A stretch of DNA of 64,000 bases from Piromyces finnis (taxonomy: Eukaryota > Neocallimastigomycota > Neocallimastigomycetes > Neocallimastigales > Neocallimastigaceae), in assembly GCA_002104945.1 (NCBI GenBank), contig MCFH01000039.1, positions 358,501 through 422,500 of the forward strand, read 5' to 3'. Shown piece by piece: positions 11,732 through 22,675 of the stretch. The position numbers and the translations under genes were made by a program. The notes beneath the pieces were generated by a model that was not told where the DNA came from, did no database searches, and was given only the letters and a program-made list of their open reading frames with translations. Position 1 is the stretch's first letter. Every line of letters begins with the position of its first letter.

Positions 11732-12898
11732 TTATTCATAGCATTGTTCTAAGATGTGTAAGATTTCTTCGTGATTTAACTTCTTGTATGCTCCACCTAA
11801 AATAGAAGAATTAGCAATTAAAGGTAACATTTCACGAGTACAACCAATATCCTTAAGCTTGGTGACCATACCACAGTCTTTGGCAAATTGTTCTAAACAA
11901 TCAATACCTTCACGGGCAATTTCATCTTTAGTTTTACCTTGACCATCAACATTCCAAATAACTTGAGCAAATCTTACGAATTTATCTAAACCATACTTAT
12001 AGATGTAACGATAATATGGCATAGAAATACAACATAATCCCATACCATGTGGAGTATCAGCATAAGCACCTAACTGATGTTCAATAGCATGTACCTCCCA
12101 ATCCTGAGACTTTGAACAACCAACAAGAGTATTAAGAGCTAAAGTGGCACACCACATAATATTACTTCTAGCTTCATAGTTTGTTTGGTCAGCAATAGCA
12201 ATTTTAGCAGAATGAATGACACTTTTTAAAAGTCCTTCGATCATATAATCAGAAGTATTGTCATCATTACCAGAAAAGTATTGTTCCATAAGATGAGACA
12301 TAACATCAAAAATACCACTAACCATTTGGAATTTAGGAACTGTAAAAGTAAATTCAGGATTTAAAATAGAAAATTTTGGGAAGCATTCAACTGGGAATTT
12401 ACGAACCTCTTTAATCATTTGTTTGACATCACGAATTACACTACCACCATTCATTTCACTACCGGTACCGACCATTGTTAAAATAGAAGCTACTGGAATA
12501 GTTTTATTGGTGACAGGTTCTCTTCTAATCCAGTAACGGTTAAAGACTTCCCCTTCACAATAAGCAGTTGCGGAAATACCTTTTGCACAATCAATGACAC
12601 TACCACCACCAACTGCTAAAATTAAATCAACTTCATTTTCTTTAGCTAATTTGGAACCCTCTAACATTTTATCGAGAGTAGGATTAGCTGTTACATTACC
12701 AAATTCAATAATTTTTTTATTACATTTATTAAGGATGGCAATGACCTTTTCATAAATTCCATTTTTTTTAATAGAACCTCCACCATAAGTAAATAAAATT
12801 TTTTCACCAAAATTATTTAATTCTTCCTCTAATTTATCTAAAGAATTTTTACCAAAGATAATTTTGGTTGGATTATAAAAAGTGAAATCAATTATCAT
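11732..12898 (-). CDS. Iron-containing alcohol dehydrogenase (group III, butanol-dehydrogenase-like)
   Basis: An intact, intronless 388-residue protein, the usual length for the Fe-ADH family. The N-terminal nucleotide-binding half shows TYGGGS (38-42), AVGGGSVIDCAKG (95-107) and TMVGTGSEMN (141-150). The C-terminal helical half has the metal ligands Asp198 and His202 (FDVMSH), His270 (WEVH) and His284 (TPHGMG), with the family's spacing. It should interconvert aldehydes and alcohols with NAD(P)H, for example as an electron sink in fermentation; substrate and cofactor cannot be read from sequence. It is a bacterial-type cytosolic enzyme with no targeting signal or intron, which suggests horizontal acquisition (inference). 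All catalytic residues and a TAA stop are present, so it is probably functional. The upstream region (right side) is a TTTTA-rich tract. Confidence 0.93.
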   Translation of the reverse strand: MIIDFTFYNPTKIIFGKNSLDKLEEELNNFGEKILFTYGGGSIKKNGIYEKVIAILNKCNKKIIEFGNVTANPTLDKMLEGSKLAKENEVDLILAVGGGSVIDCAKGISATAYCEGEVFNRYWIRREPVTNKTIPVASILTMVGTGSEMNGGSVIRDVKQMIKEVRKFPVECFPKFSILNPEFTFTVPKFQMVSGIFDVMSHLMEQYFSGNDDNTSDYMIEGLLKSVIHSAKIAIADQTNYEARSNIMWCATLALNTLVGCSKSQDWEVHAIEHQLGAYADTPHGMGLCCISMPYYRYIYKYGLDKFVRFAQVIWNVDGQGKTKDEIAREGIDCLEQFAKDCGMVTKLKDIGCTREMLPLIANSSILGGAYKKLNHEEILHILEQCYE

Positions 12899-13405
12899 CT
12901 ATTAATTTATTATTGTCCATTTGTTGTACACCATTATTATTTTATTTTATTTTATTTTATTTATTGATAATTAATAATACATTTATAAATAATTCAATTC
13001 AATTAATAATATTATTATTTCTTTGTTTATATAATTTAATGTTAAAAAAAAAAAGTCTTTTTTATACCTCTTATTATTAATATTTAATTTTATTTTATTT
13101 TATTTTTTATTTTATTTTATTTTATTTTTTTTTGTAATTTTAATAAGTAAAAATAAAAATTATTTTTTTAATTTATATTTTATCATAATTATGAAAAAAT
13201 TTAATTAATAAATGAAAACTTAAATTATTAATAAAATTTATTTATTAATAATTACATAAATTAAATTAAAATGGTCATCATGAAATAACGTGATTAAAAT
13301 TATGATATGAAATATTATATAAAACTCTAATTATTAATAAAAATATTTTATTAATAATTACATAAAATAAATTAAAATAGTCATGTAATAATGTGACTAA
13401 AAGCA
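12899..13405. other. Promoter-side spacer with a diverged roughly 100-bp direct duplication
   Basis: Begins with TTTTA repeats upstream of the alcohol dehydrogenase. From about 13214 there are two diverged copies of one unit (about 13214-13305 and 13320-13412). Both contain ATTATTAATAAAA, then TTAATAATTACATAAA, then a GTCAT...CGTGA/TGTGA motif, and end in GATATG or GATACGG. The second copy runs directly into the LTR-like fragment at 13406. No coding potential. Confidence 0.6.
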
Positions 13406-13455
13406 TGATACGGATTAATTTTATGTAGAAAGAATTAAATTTTAAATAATATATG
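13406..13455 (-). repeat. Fragment of LTR family O
   Basis: About 50 bp starting TGATACGGATTAATTTTATG match 21316-21364, the LTR of element A, with two or three substitutions. The match stops exactly where the copia LTR begins at 13456, so the copia element appears to have inserted into an older O-type LTR. The remaining part of this LTR was not found nearby. Confidence 0.6.
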
Positions 13456-13692
13456 TGTTATAATATCATAACTTAATAAACTTTAATTATTAATGATTAA
13501 TAATACATTAGTAATAATTATTAATGCACATGTTCTAAGAATATCCATGTACATGATTTTTAGTAATAGATTAAGCCACATATTATAGTATAAATTTATT
13601 GAATTTTGAATTAATTAATTCCTTGTAATTACCTATTTATATTTATTATAAATAAACTTTATTAATAAAATCAACCTAAAATAAAAATAACA
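13456..13692 (+). repeat. 5' LTR of Ty1/copia relic 1
   Basis: 237 bp bounded by TGTTA...TAACA, with a tRNA-type primer site starting at the next base and a gag frame 30 bp further on. The left boundary coincides with a break in the older O-type repeat. The 5-bp flank is ATATG; no second copy of this LTR was recognised in the window, so the right end of the element is missing or unrecognised. Confidence 0.65.
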
Positions 13693-13706
13693 GATTAAGA
13701 GTCTCA
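13693..13706 (+). promoter_or_regulatory. Copia primer-binding site matching the tRNA-Lys(CUU) anticodon arm
   Basis: The first 14 bases after the LTR, GATTAAGAGTCTCA, are the reverse complement of TGAGACTCTTAATC. That is the anticodon stem-loop (loop CTCTTAA) typical of eukaryotic tRNA-Lys with anticodon CUU. The same 14 bases follow the LTR end of the second copia relic at 23256. Priming from an internally cleaved tRNA is established for Drosophila copia (initiator tRNA-Met); use of tRNA-Lys here is inference. Confidence 0.65.
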
Positions 13707-13721
13707 GCTTAAACTACAGAC

Positions 13722-15573
13722 ATGTCTTCAACCAATATCAATTTTTCCTGTGACAAGCTAGTAGGTTGTGAAAACTTCCCCATCTGGTACATCACAATCA
13801 ACGATTATCTCAAATCCTTAAAATTAAACTTGTACATTGAAACCAATGTTACAAGTAACATTACCGATCCCACTACCGAAATGGATCACAATGCCAATGA
13901 TGCGAAGGCCATCATCATTATTCTAACAAATATAATAGACAAAATTAAATAATTACATTAAGGATTGTGCTACCGCTTATGAAAAAAATGGAAAAGCAGA
14001 AATCTCTATATGAAGTTGATAAGGCCACCTTTTGTGGTATGTGGATGAAAAGACTATACTCAATCCGCGCATAATCTGTCCGAGACACAATGGAAATAAT
14101 AAACGAAATTCTGGAGTTATTTAAATTGTTGAAAGAATCATCAATGGAGCCTCCAAAAATTGAGCAAATTACTATAATGTATGACGTATTACCGAAGGAA
14201 CTTAAATCAATTGTTACATACAGTTCTTCCAATACGGCCGAGGAATTTTATGAAGAAATTAAAGATAAATATTCCATTCTTTCTTATCGAATGGATAGGG
14301 GTGAACCTTTTTATACAAATCTCAATATAAATCGTTATAAGAATAACTCAATTTATAAGAATAACCAATCAAATCAAGAATATGAAGATAAAATGGATAT
14401 TGATAATATTGAAAGAAGAAGAAAAGATATATCATATATTACATATAAAAAAACTCAAAAATCAACTAAAACCTGTTTTATTTGCAACAAGCAAGGACAT
14501 TTGGCAAAGGATTGCTATTTTAATCCATGCGGCACAAATAAAAGAAATAGTAGATCTCGCAACTATTTCAATAACAACAATAATAATAACGTAAAAAACA
14601 GAATGAACAATAAAAGAAACACCAACAACAAAGGAAATTACAACAGAAAACGAAGCAAGAATTATAACACAATTAGCAATATTGAAAAGGAATATACACC
14701 CTCTTATGAAGAAATCAATTTTATGTATGGCAACAATATTGACAGTATAGAATATGATAAAGAAAAAATAATTGATAATCTATGCGATAACAACATAAAC
14801 TATCATTCAGAAAATGATTGTAAAGATATCATACGTCTCTGTTTGATATCTTTAATGTAACTTAAGCCACAAGTATTATTGTTTAAGTTACACAAATTAT
14901 ATTACAGAAAAAGAAAATGAGACATAATTTATTTATTAATAATTAAAGTTTAAAACAAAATAAATTATTAGTTTATTTTTAATGTTTAACAAGTAAATTA
15001 ATATTCTCAATGTAAATCCCTAGTTTTAGTATTGTTTTTTCATAGAAATAGATAAATAATATATAAATAATAAATGATTAATATATCAATAATACATGGG
15101 CACATATTCAAATTAAATAGTACTTAATTTGAATTGCCAATTGTATTTTACTAAAAATAGTTATAGTTTAAATATTTATTAATAATTAAAATTTTAATGT
15201 AGATTTTAAATAATAATATATTTTAAATAAATAGTTATAATATAATATAAATGTATTTAGGAAAAATATAAATAGAAGATATTTTTCATCATTTTGGTCG
15301 ATGTAATTGTTATTAATAAAATTTCTATTATAATAAAAGATATTTTTATAAAAACAATTTTTCTTTTTTCTTATTTAAATTTTAGTGCTATTGTAATAGA
15401 ATAGATATCCTAATCTATTCTTCCAGTGTTCAACATTACAATGATATGCGCGTGACCAATGAAATAAATATATTAAATACAGAATACTCTTTTCCAGAAC
15501 AAAGTACAGAAAATGACGCCAATATTAATAAAATAAAATCACGTAATACATATTCATGTATCAGGAGTTTGTA
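13722..15573 (+). pseudogene. Copia-type gag relic, interrupted by a solo LTR
   Basis: The ATG at 13722 opens a UBN2-like gag N-terminus (DKLVGCENFPIWYITIND). The frame is lost near 13950 and 14008, a TAA lies near 14071, and it resumes at 14090 through a CCHC zinc knuckle (CFICNKQGHLAKDC, around 14474-14515) and an Asn-rich tail. At 14818 it is cut by a K-family solo LTR. When the LTR and one copy of its 5-bp duplication are removed, the frame continues from 15446 to a TAG at 15571-15573. The relic is therefore the nucleocapsid half of a Ty1/copia element. Protease, integrase and RT do not follow here; a related protease fragment lies at 21730. Confidence 0.75.
14819..15440 (+). repeat. Solo LTR K1 (family K)
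   Basis: 622 bp, starts TGTAAAGATATCA and ends AACATTACA, same family as the LTRs of the full element at 35424-41623. It is flanked on both sides by the 5-bp target duplication ATGAT and sits inside the copia gag frame. It carries the family's TATAAATA box and GTAATTGTTAT motif. Confidence 0.92.
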
Positions 15574-16165
15574 GAATAGGTTGAATTATTTTATTATTAA
15601 TTAAGGTTTGATAAAAATTTTGAAAAACAATAATAATAAAAATTTATTAAAAATTTATTTAAGATTATTTTATTGATAATTTGAGTTTAAAATTAAATTT
15701 GATTTTTTATTAACATTAAAAAGTGGACTTTCTATAAGTGGAAATAATAAAAAGATTTTATATAAAATTGAAATTGAATTTGAAAATAATTCTCAATTGA
15801 AGCTTAACTAATTATTTTTTCTTTAACTATTTATACTAAAGCTTCAATTGAGGCTTTACAATTATTTTAATTTTTTATTAATAATAATTACTAATAATTA
15901 CTAATTAAATAAAAATAATTAATAATAAAAAATTATAAAATTAATATTACTTCGAGAAAGTGTTATAATTCTTTTACTAAACTAAACTATTTATTCTTCT
16001 AAATTTTTCTATTTATTACTAATAACTAATTTATTAATAATTAAGATTCTTCTACAAAAATTATTTTATTTTTTATTATTAATTAAAGTTAATTATAACA
16101 AAAATTTCTCTTAACGTAATGTAACGTATTGATAAGGTCCCTTCTCAAAGACGGATTCCAGACGT
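15574..16165. other. AT-rich DNA with a perfect 14-bp inverted repeat
   Basis: No gene is seen. CTCAATTGAAGCTT at 15792-15805 is repeated in inverse orientation at 15839-15852, separated by 33 bp. The segment ends at the 3' end of a minus-strand integrase relic. It may include the degraded 3' end or LTR of either neighbour, but no clean LTR boundary is visible. Confidence 0.6.
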
Positions 16166-17536
16166 CTAAAGGAATTTTTCTAGTCTTTCAATATGAACTA
16201 CGTCTAAAGCTTTGGAATTAGGCGAAAGTTCTAGCTTAAAAGTAACAGGGGATAATTTTTCAATAATTTTGAAAGGTCCAATTCTTCTAGAGGCAAGTTT
16301 TTTCAATTTCTTCAACGATGGAACTTGTTTGACCCAAACGAAATCACCAATTTTAAATAAAGGTCCTTTAGAGCGGTGTTTATCAGCGTTTTCTTTGTAT
16401 GATAGTTTACTTGAATTAATATTATTGTAAATAGAATTAAAATGAACTTTCCAGTCAAGAGTTGTGAATTCTGCATGATTAGAAGCACTAATAAAACTAA
16501 GATCTGGATCAAAATTAAGATTATGTCCATAAACGATTTCAAAAGGAGATTTTTTCGTAATAGCATTAATAGTATTATTGATAGAAAATTCCACAAGAGG
16601 GAGATAATAAGACCATAAGTGAAATTCATCATGAGAGATATATCTAAGAGTCTGAGTGACTATTCCGTTTAATCTTTCAACTTGTCCATTACTTTGATGG
16701 TGATGAGCGGTGGAGTATTTACATTCAATCTTGAGAAGGTTGAGAAGCTTTTTCCAAAAATGAGAAGTAAATTGACTTCCACGGTCAGAAGTAATAGAAT
16801 GCGGTAAACCATGAATTCGGAAGATATTTTGAAGAAACAAATTAGCAACGTCTTCCGCAGAGGGAGTACCAATAACGGGAATTAAGTGGATCATCTTGCT
16901 AAATTGGTCAACAACGTTCATAATAGTAGTATATCATGACGAATCTGGTAAGTCTGTAATAAAATCAACGTTGATAAAGGTCCATGGTAAAGAAGGAATT
17001 TCTGTAAGTTGGTTCAGTCCATATGGAGAATGAGTAGCTTCTTTTCTAGTGGCGCATATAACACATTTCTTAATAAACATATCAATATCGTCATGCAACT
17101 TGGGCCAATAGTAGTATCTGGTAATTAATTCTTCAGTTCTCTTTGTTCCAAAATGACCAGCAACCGGTGTAGTATGATATTTTTGAATAGTGGAAATTCT
17201 CATGTTTATAGGCAAATAAATCCTATTATTATAATAAAGAATATCGTTAATAATCTCATAATTTTTATTATACTCAACGTTTGATTTAATTGAATTTATA
17301 ATATTTTGAATTTCAAGATCAAATTGATATTGTTTTTTGATTTCATCAAAGAATAATTCATTATCATTAAAAGAAGTAATAAGTCCAATAAATAAGTCAG
17401 GTCGTCTTGATAGAATATCGGCTTTCTTGTTTGAGGCTCCACTACGGTAGACGATTTCATAATTGAACTTAGAAAGGAATTCAAACCAACGGATTTGTCT
17501 ATCCGAAAGGACTTCAGGCTTCTTGGGAAATTTTAA
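16166..17536 (-). pseudogene. Ty3/gypsy RNase H tail and integrase relic
   Basis: One frame runs from about 17536 to a TAG at 16166-16168, broken only by a TGA at 16934-16936. It begins with the RNase H/connection segment (RQIRWFEFLSKF, then KADILSRRPD). It continues with the H2C2 zinc finger (HTTPVAGHFGT ... CVICATRK) and the integrase core (DFITDLPDSS, the TGA, then VVDQFSKM; SDRGSQFTS; NGQVERLNG with the catalytic Glu), and ends in the GPF region. No chromodomain follows. RT and protease are missing because the right side meets an unrelated LTR fragment at 17549. Its gag partner is not certain; the gag at 19619-20804 has the same orientation. Confidence 0.85.
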
Positions 17537-17548
17537 TAATAAATATTA

Positions 17549-17758
17549 TTAAAAAGTATAAATAAAGAAAATTTTTCAACTATTGATTACCTAGTGAGGG
17601 CTCTGGTAAAATAACCTTCACGGTAAAGTAATCAACGGTTGTTATAGTTTAGTTTAGTTTAAATAATTTAATAAATAAATAAAATATAATAAATAAAAAT
17701 AATTTGTTAGTTTAGTTGAATTGTATACAAACCTGAACTTAGGTTAGTTTATTTTACA
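17549..17758 (+). repeat. Truncated LTR of the C family (plus sense)
   Basis: About 210 bp that are the reverse complement of part of the LTRs at 18855 and 28831. It runs from the TATAAATA box through the conserved CTGGTAAAATAACC segment to the end TATTTTACA... in this orientation at 17758. The 5' two-thirds of the LTR are missing, so it is the promoter-to-3'-end part of an LTR fused to the integrase relic. Confidence 0.75.
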
Positions 17759-18854
17759 CTCCCATAAAAACATAATAAAAACTAGCTGAATAAACACGAC
17801 TTAACCCATAGTAACTTATAGTAAAAAAATAAACGATAATAACCCTTAAAAATGAATGAATAATAATTTTATGAAAATATAACCCTTTCTTAAATAAATA
17901 ATATTCTCTTTATTATATAATAAATTCTGAGTAAAAACGACCAAATAGTGATAATAATAAAATAAATTATCAAATAAAATAAATTATTAAAAGTAAAACG
18001 ACTTAATCCAATAATTAAAATAATAAAATAATAATAAATAAATAAAAATGAATAAATAAACTAAAAATAAAATGGTATACATCAAATTATTAATTCTAGT
18101 GTTTTATCCAAGTGTTCTTTAGAAATTCTTTTAAACTTATAAATTAATAAATAACTAATTGAGTAATTTTTACTAAAATGATAAACTTAAAACCTGGAAA
18201 TAGAACAATAATAACAATTCTAAAGATAAAATACAGAACTCTTTTATGTTTCTGTATAAAATGAGTATTTATAATAATTGATACTTTTAACATTTTAATT
18301 TTATTTTAATATTATTTTAATTTTAAATTTAAATTATTTTATTCAAAGTATTATACATTTAATGATAGTCAATGATAATTTCTAATAATTTTTCTAAATT
18401 TAAACATTTTGAAGTAATAAGAAAATCAAATAAGTAATATTCTATAATATTTTATAATACTAAGACATAATTTTAATTTATTCTTTTAATTTTAATAAAT
18501 AATAACAATAGTAATAATAATATCTAATAGTTAAAAATAATAATACATGTAATAAATGAAAATGTATAAAAGGAAGATAAAATTCTTCTTCATAAAAAGG
18601 GGACAATAAATAGAAAATAAAAAGACAATAAATAGATAATAAATAAATTATAAAATATAATAAAGATTTAATTTAAAACATAATAAGAGTTTATTTTCGA
18701 GTTTTGAGTGATTTATTTGTTAATTATAAAACATATTTTATTTTATTTTAAATTTATTGTTTCATCATAATAATATAGAATTTATTATTTATTAAAAACA
18801 TTATATTATTCAAAAATATATCGGTCAATGCATCAAAAATTTTTTGAAGAGGGA
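17759..18854. other. AT-rich, non-coding segment
   Basis: About 1.1 kb between two oppositely oriented C-family LTR copies. No frame, primer site or known repeat could be recognised. It may be untranslated leader of the element that owned the LTR fragment at 17549. Confidence 0.6.
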
Positions 18855-19623
18855 TGTAAAATAAGCTAAACTAAGTTCAGGTTTGTATACACTTAATAGA
18901 CTAAACTAAACTTTAAATTATTTTTACTTATTATACTTTATTTATTAAATTATTTTAAATTAACTAAACTAAAACAACCGTTGATTACTTTACCGTGAAG
19001 GTTATTTTACCAGAGCCCTCATTAGGTAATCAATTTATATTTACGTAAAACTAAAATTAATAACTAAACTATTATTTAACTAATGTTAATTTATCTATAC
19101 TAAATTAACCAATACGATTTTCCAGCTATCGTTTCAATAGTTGAAAAATTTTCTTTATTTATACTTTTTAAATAAATTGAATAAATTCTAATATACATGT
19201 TTTAATATTATAATTTTACATTGTTTACATTTATACATTTATTAAAAGAAATTATTTCTATTAAACTATTTAAATTCAATTTATTTACTAAAGAATTTTC
19301 TAAACTTAAAATAAATTTTTGATTTATTTACTATATGGTTAATTATATTTCAAACATATATTCAATTTATTTATTTCTAATTTTGAGGCCTAGTTTATAA
19401 AAAAAAATTTTTATTACCTAAAATATTTATTGGTTAAAAATTATTTAAAATTTTATTTTATCATCAAAAACTTTATCTTATCATAAAATTAAATTTTACA
19501 TAAATTTATGTTAATGTATTGTGATATAAATTTTGTGAAAATTTACGGTACATTAATTTGATACATCACACATTGTTTAAAATACGTATTAAATACATTA
19601 TTCTATTAATACAATATTTTACA
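18855..19623 (-). repeat. Solo LTR of the C family
   Basis: 769 bp beginning TGTAAAATAAGC and ending with the matching inverse, close to the copy at 28831-29603 over its whole length. It is flanked by a 5-bp target duplication AGGGA on both sides (18850-18854 and 19624-19628). The TATA box reads on the minus strand. It interrupts the minus-strand gag-pol of element A just after the gag-pol frameshift. Confidence 0.9.
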
Positions 19624-20804
19624 AGGGAAGATTTGCCTGGGGGCGTGCCTGAGATGGTTGTGAACTCACCGGGGATGTAGGAGGGGTAGTAGTATCAGGA
19701 TTCGAGGAGGTGAGCGAGTTGCGCCTCTTCATTTGAGCTGATTCCTCCTCATCTGTAGGGTCTAATTTCCTTTTAGCTACAGCAATTATATCCTTTTTGA
19801 CCGTAGATTCCGATGGTGAGTGACCTATTTTGTTACTGGAGGTGGATCGACCTCCATTTAGTGATTTAAACGACCACAGTCTTTTTGGAGGTGTCCTGGT
19901 TGATGGCAGCGATAACACACTTTTTGGGAAAAGTTACCAGACGCATGAGGGGTATTCCTAGGCTGATTGTAAGATGAATTATACCTGTTTTGATATTGAT
20001 TTGGAGGATTATAAGCAGGATAAGGGGTGTAATATTCAAATTGATGGTAAGTGGCGTAACCTTCTCCCATTGGTGCAGGAGGCCTGTTGTTGAAGTAAAG
20101 TTCTGAGTAACTAGGTCCAGGAGCCTGGACAGGAGCAACCGGTGTTGAAGGATAATTGTAACTGGAATTATTGGAATATCCATAAGAATAAGGGTTAGGA
20201 TTGGAATAATGATTATCCATCGGACGATACTGTGTTGTGTAAGCACCATGAGGATTATAACCGGAAGTAAAGCTGTTAGAATAAGAGGCGTATTCTTTCA
20301 AGTATTCATGATTATTTGGAGTTTGGCAAGCCTCATCAATAGTTGCATGCTCGCGAATGGTGAGGGCATGTTGTAATTCTGGACGACTACGGATAGCATG
20401 ATATAGTCGTACACAGAAACTCTAGGGCGATATTCCGCGTCCAAGGAATGGTAAAGGTCCAGAAATCTATTATTGAATTCATCCACTGTTTCGCCAGGAC
20501 GAATAACCATAATCTTTAATCGGCGAAAACTGTCCTGTTTGTTGTTCCAATAGGCTAACCTATTCCTAATTGATGGCATACATTCATCCAAAGAGGGTGG
20601 CCTGTTCCACATGCGTTCAAACCTAATTAGTTCATCAACAATTTCTGGGAAATCGATACAACCGACAATGGTATCGAACTTTTCATTCTCATCAACAATA
20701 CCTTCTCTAGAAAACCATGCTTCCATCTGACGTTTCCACACATCTTCATTGCAATGGGTTTTGTCCAGGATAGGAAATCTATAATACAAAGATCTATTAG
20801 CCAT
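19619..20804 (-). pseudogene. Ty3/gypsy element A: gag with zinc knuckle and start of pol
   Basis: The minus-strand ATG at 20804 opens a retrotransposon gag capsid (WKRQMEAWF...ETVDEFNNRF). A one-base lesion near 20400 shifts the frame; reading resumes through a Tyr/Asn/Pro-rich linker to a CCHC knuckle (CYRCHQPGHLQKDC, about 19873-19914) and the gag stop TAA at 19858-19860. A -1 frame continues for about 80 codons of Ser/Pro-rich, Lys/Glu-containing pol leader until the solo LTR at 19623. Protease and RT do not follow in recognisable form. The gag is not obviously related to the K/J/E gag, and the knuckle is of the classic CX2CX4HX4C type. Confidence 0.8.
19838..19870 (-). promoter_or_regulatory. 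-1 ribosomal frameshift signal of element A
   Basis: On the minus strand the gag frame reads CGT TTA AAT CAC TAA, so TTTAAAT (19870-19864) is an in-frame X XXY YYZ slippery heptamer two codons before the gag stop. Eight bases later comes GGAGGT-CGATCC-ACCTCC, a perfect 6-bp hairpin. The -1 frame after the slip is open. Element D has the same layout at 54636-54668. Confidence 0.75.
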
Positions 20805-21315
20805 AACAAAAATTTACTGAATTGTAAAGGGTTAGGTATTAATGAGTAAACAGAGTTTTTTTTTTATAATAATTATTTTTCTACTTATTTAACTTAAAAT
20901 AATATAACAAACTAATTATTTAATATATTTTATTTATCAAGTTTAGTTTTCGACCTCCACTTTGGGCCCTCACTAATAAATACTTTATTCCAACAGTGGG
21001 TTAGAATGGTGATATTTCTTTAATAGCTGCCGGAAGCGTTCTACTCTCCTAATGAATATTTAAGAACTGATATGGTAGCTACCAACTCTTAAATAACCTC
21101 AATAAATAACTGGAGTAAATATACTAAACTTTTATAATTTATACGCAAGCGTTGTAGCTGTCTAGTATAAACTACTTAATTATATTATATTATTAAAAGG
21201 ATAATAACTTTTTATATCCTTTTCTACTTCTAAGTAGTAAAGGAGGAAAATAACAATAAAACTTCTTAAATATCGAAAAACACTATTCTTTCTTTCCCCG
21301 ATATCTCCACCAAGT
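20805..21315 (-). other. 5' leader of element A with a tRNA-type primer site
   Basis: Untranslated leader between the gag start and the 5' LTR on the minus strand. Three bases inside the LTR edge the minus strand reads TGGTGGAGATATCGGGG (about 21296-21312). This is the form of a primer site complementary to a tRNA 3' end (...CTCCACCA); I cannot name the tRNA. The stretch contains a TTCGACCTCCAC segment that also occurs in the leader of element D near 56195. Confidence 0.6.
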
Positions 21316-21729
21316 TGATACGGGTTAATTTTATGTAGAAAGAATTAAACTTTAAATAATATGTTTTATTAATAATTTTATTTATTACGTTCCAATATTT
21401 CTATTCTGTCTAAATACTAAAACGTTCTGTCGTTGTAAAATATTAAAATTCTAACTAAAACAAGAAGCCCTTTTTTAATAATATTTATTCTAGTCTATTT
21501 ATACTAATGAGGCTTAATAACTAATTGTCCAATTATATGGCTGGAACTGTATGGATTCTACATCTACATTATTCTTTTACATTACATGATATTACATTTG
21601 TCGTACATTTACATTACGTTCTTATCCATTGTAGAAATAATTAATATTATAATAAAACTATATAAATTTAATATTAGGAAAAATTACTAATATAATAATA
21701 TGTTCAAGTCACATATTATTTTTATATCA
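21316..21729 (-). repeat. Probable 5' LTR of element A (family O)
   Basis: 414 bp bounded by TGATA...TATCA, immediately next to the primer site described for 20805-21315. Its first 50 bp match the LTR fragment at 13406. The outer boundary at 21729 rests only on the terminal inverted repeat and on the copia frame that begins beyond it. Confidence 0.55.
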
Positions 21730-22280
21730 ATAGCACCTCCTTAATCTTGGGAAGTCCATCGTTTAGTACCAAAGGTACACTTTCAACAAAAACTACCTTT
21801 TGGACTTACGACACTGGAGCAAATGAACATATAACCAATGATATCACAATATTAGAAAACTTTACCTACAAGAAGATAACTATGAAATGTGCCAATGGAT
21901 CAACTTGTTGCTTTGAAGGATATGGCATGTTCAAGGGTCTTATCAACGGTCATGAAATCATCCTTGATAATGTTCTATATTCAAAGGACATTAATAAAAA
22001 TCTAATTGGTGGAATCAAACTAATAAAGGATGACATCCATTCAATGACAAAGCTCCACAATAATGAAATCTTCTTAGTTCTGGTTAGAAACAACAAGATG
22101 ATAGGTGAATTTAAATCAAATAATTCTAATATCATCAGAATACCTATTGTCAAAGAGGCCATAAAGGACATATCTTCCACTGAACTAGACGAACCAAGCC
22201 TTAAACTATGGCACAACAGGCTTGGTCATTATTATCAAGACGATTTATCCAAATATTTAGATATTCACAATATCAAATAA
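21730..22280 (+). pseudogene. Copia-type protease and pre-integrase fragment
   Basis: An open frame of about 180 codons without a proper start. It contains the aspartic protease motif of Ty1/copia elements (FWTYDTGANEHIT), a long linker and the gag-pre-integrase zinc segment start (LWHNRLGHYYQDDL). It is cut on the left by the O-type LTR and stops at a TAA at 22278-22280, just before an M-type LTR fragment. Integrase core, RT and RNase H are absent. It could be the continuation of copia relic 1 displaced by later insertions, but that cannot be shown here. Confidence 0.75.
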
Positions 22281-22282
22281 AA

Positions 22283-22675
22283 TGTATTTAATTTGAGTAA
22301 ACTACAAATTAAATACAGTCCATGTATTACCTATATATTAATTAAATATTAATAATACTATTTATTATATATTGCTATTAAAAAATGCTAATTTAAAACT
22401 ACGCTAAAGTTATTAAACTAATTTTAATTAAATAAAAACTTTTTTAAGATTTAATTTGAATATTTAAAATATTTAAATTTAATTATCCATTAATTTAAAT
22501 ATTTATCCAATTTTCATTTCTAACTTTGATATTTTAAAATTAATTTTTTATTTAATTATTCCATAAAATTTATACAATAAATTTTATAAATAATCTCTCA
22601 TTAAAATATCAAAATTATTTAATAATTATTAATTAATTACTAAATAATTTAAAGGTATATTTTATATCTTTACAG
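22283..22675 (-). repeat. LTR fragment of family M (minus sense)
   Basis: About 390 bp that are the reverse complement of the first half of the solo LTRs at 43147 and 44557. The match includes the ...CCATGTATTACC... and ...ACTACGCTAAAGTTATTAAAC... blocks and ends ATATCTTTACA at 22675. The 3' part of the LTR is missing and no target duplication is seen. Confidence 0.75.
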
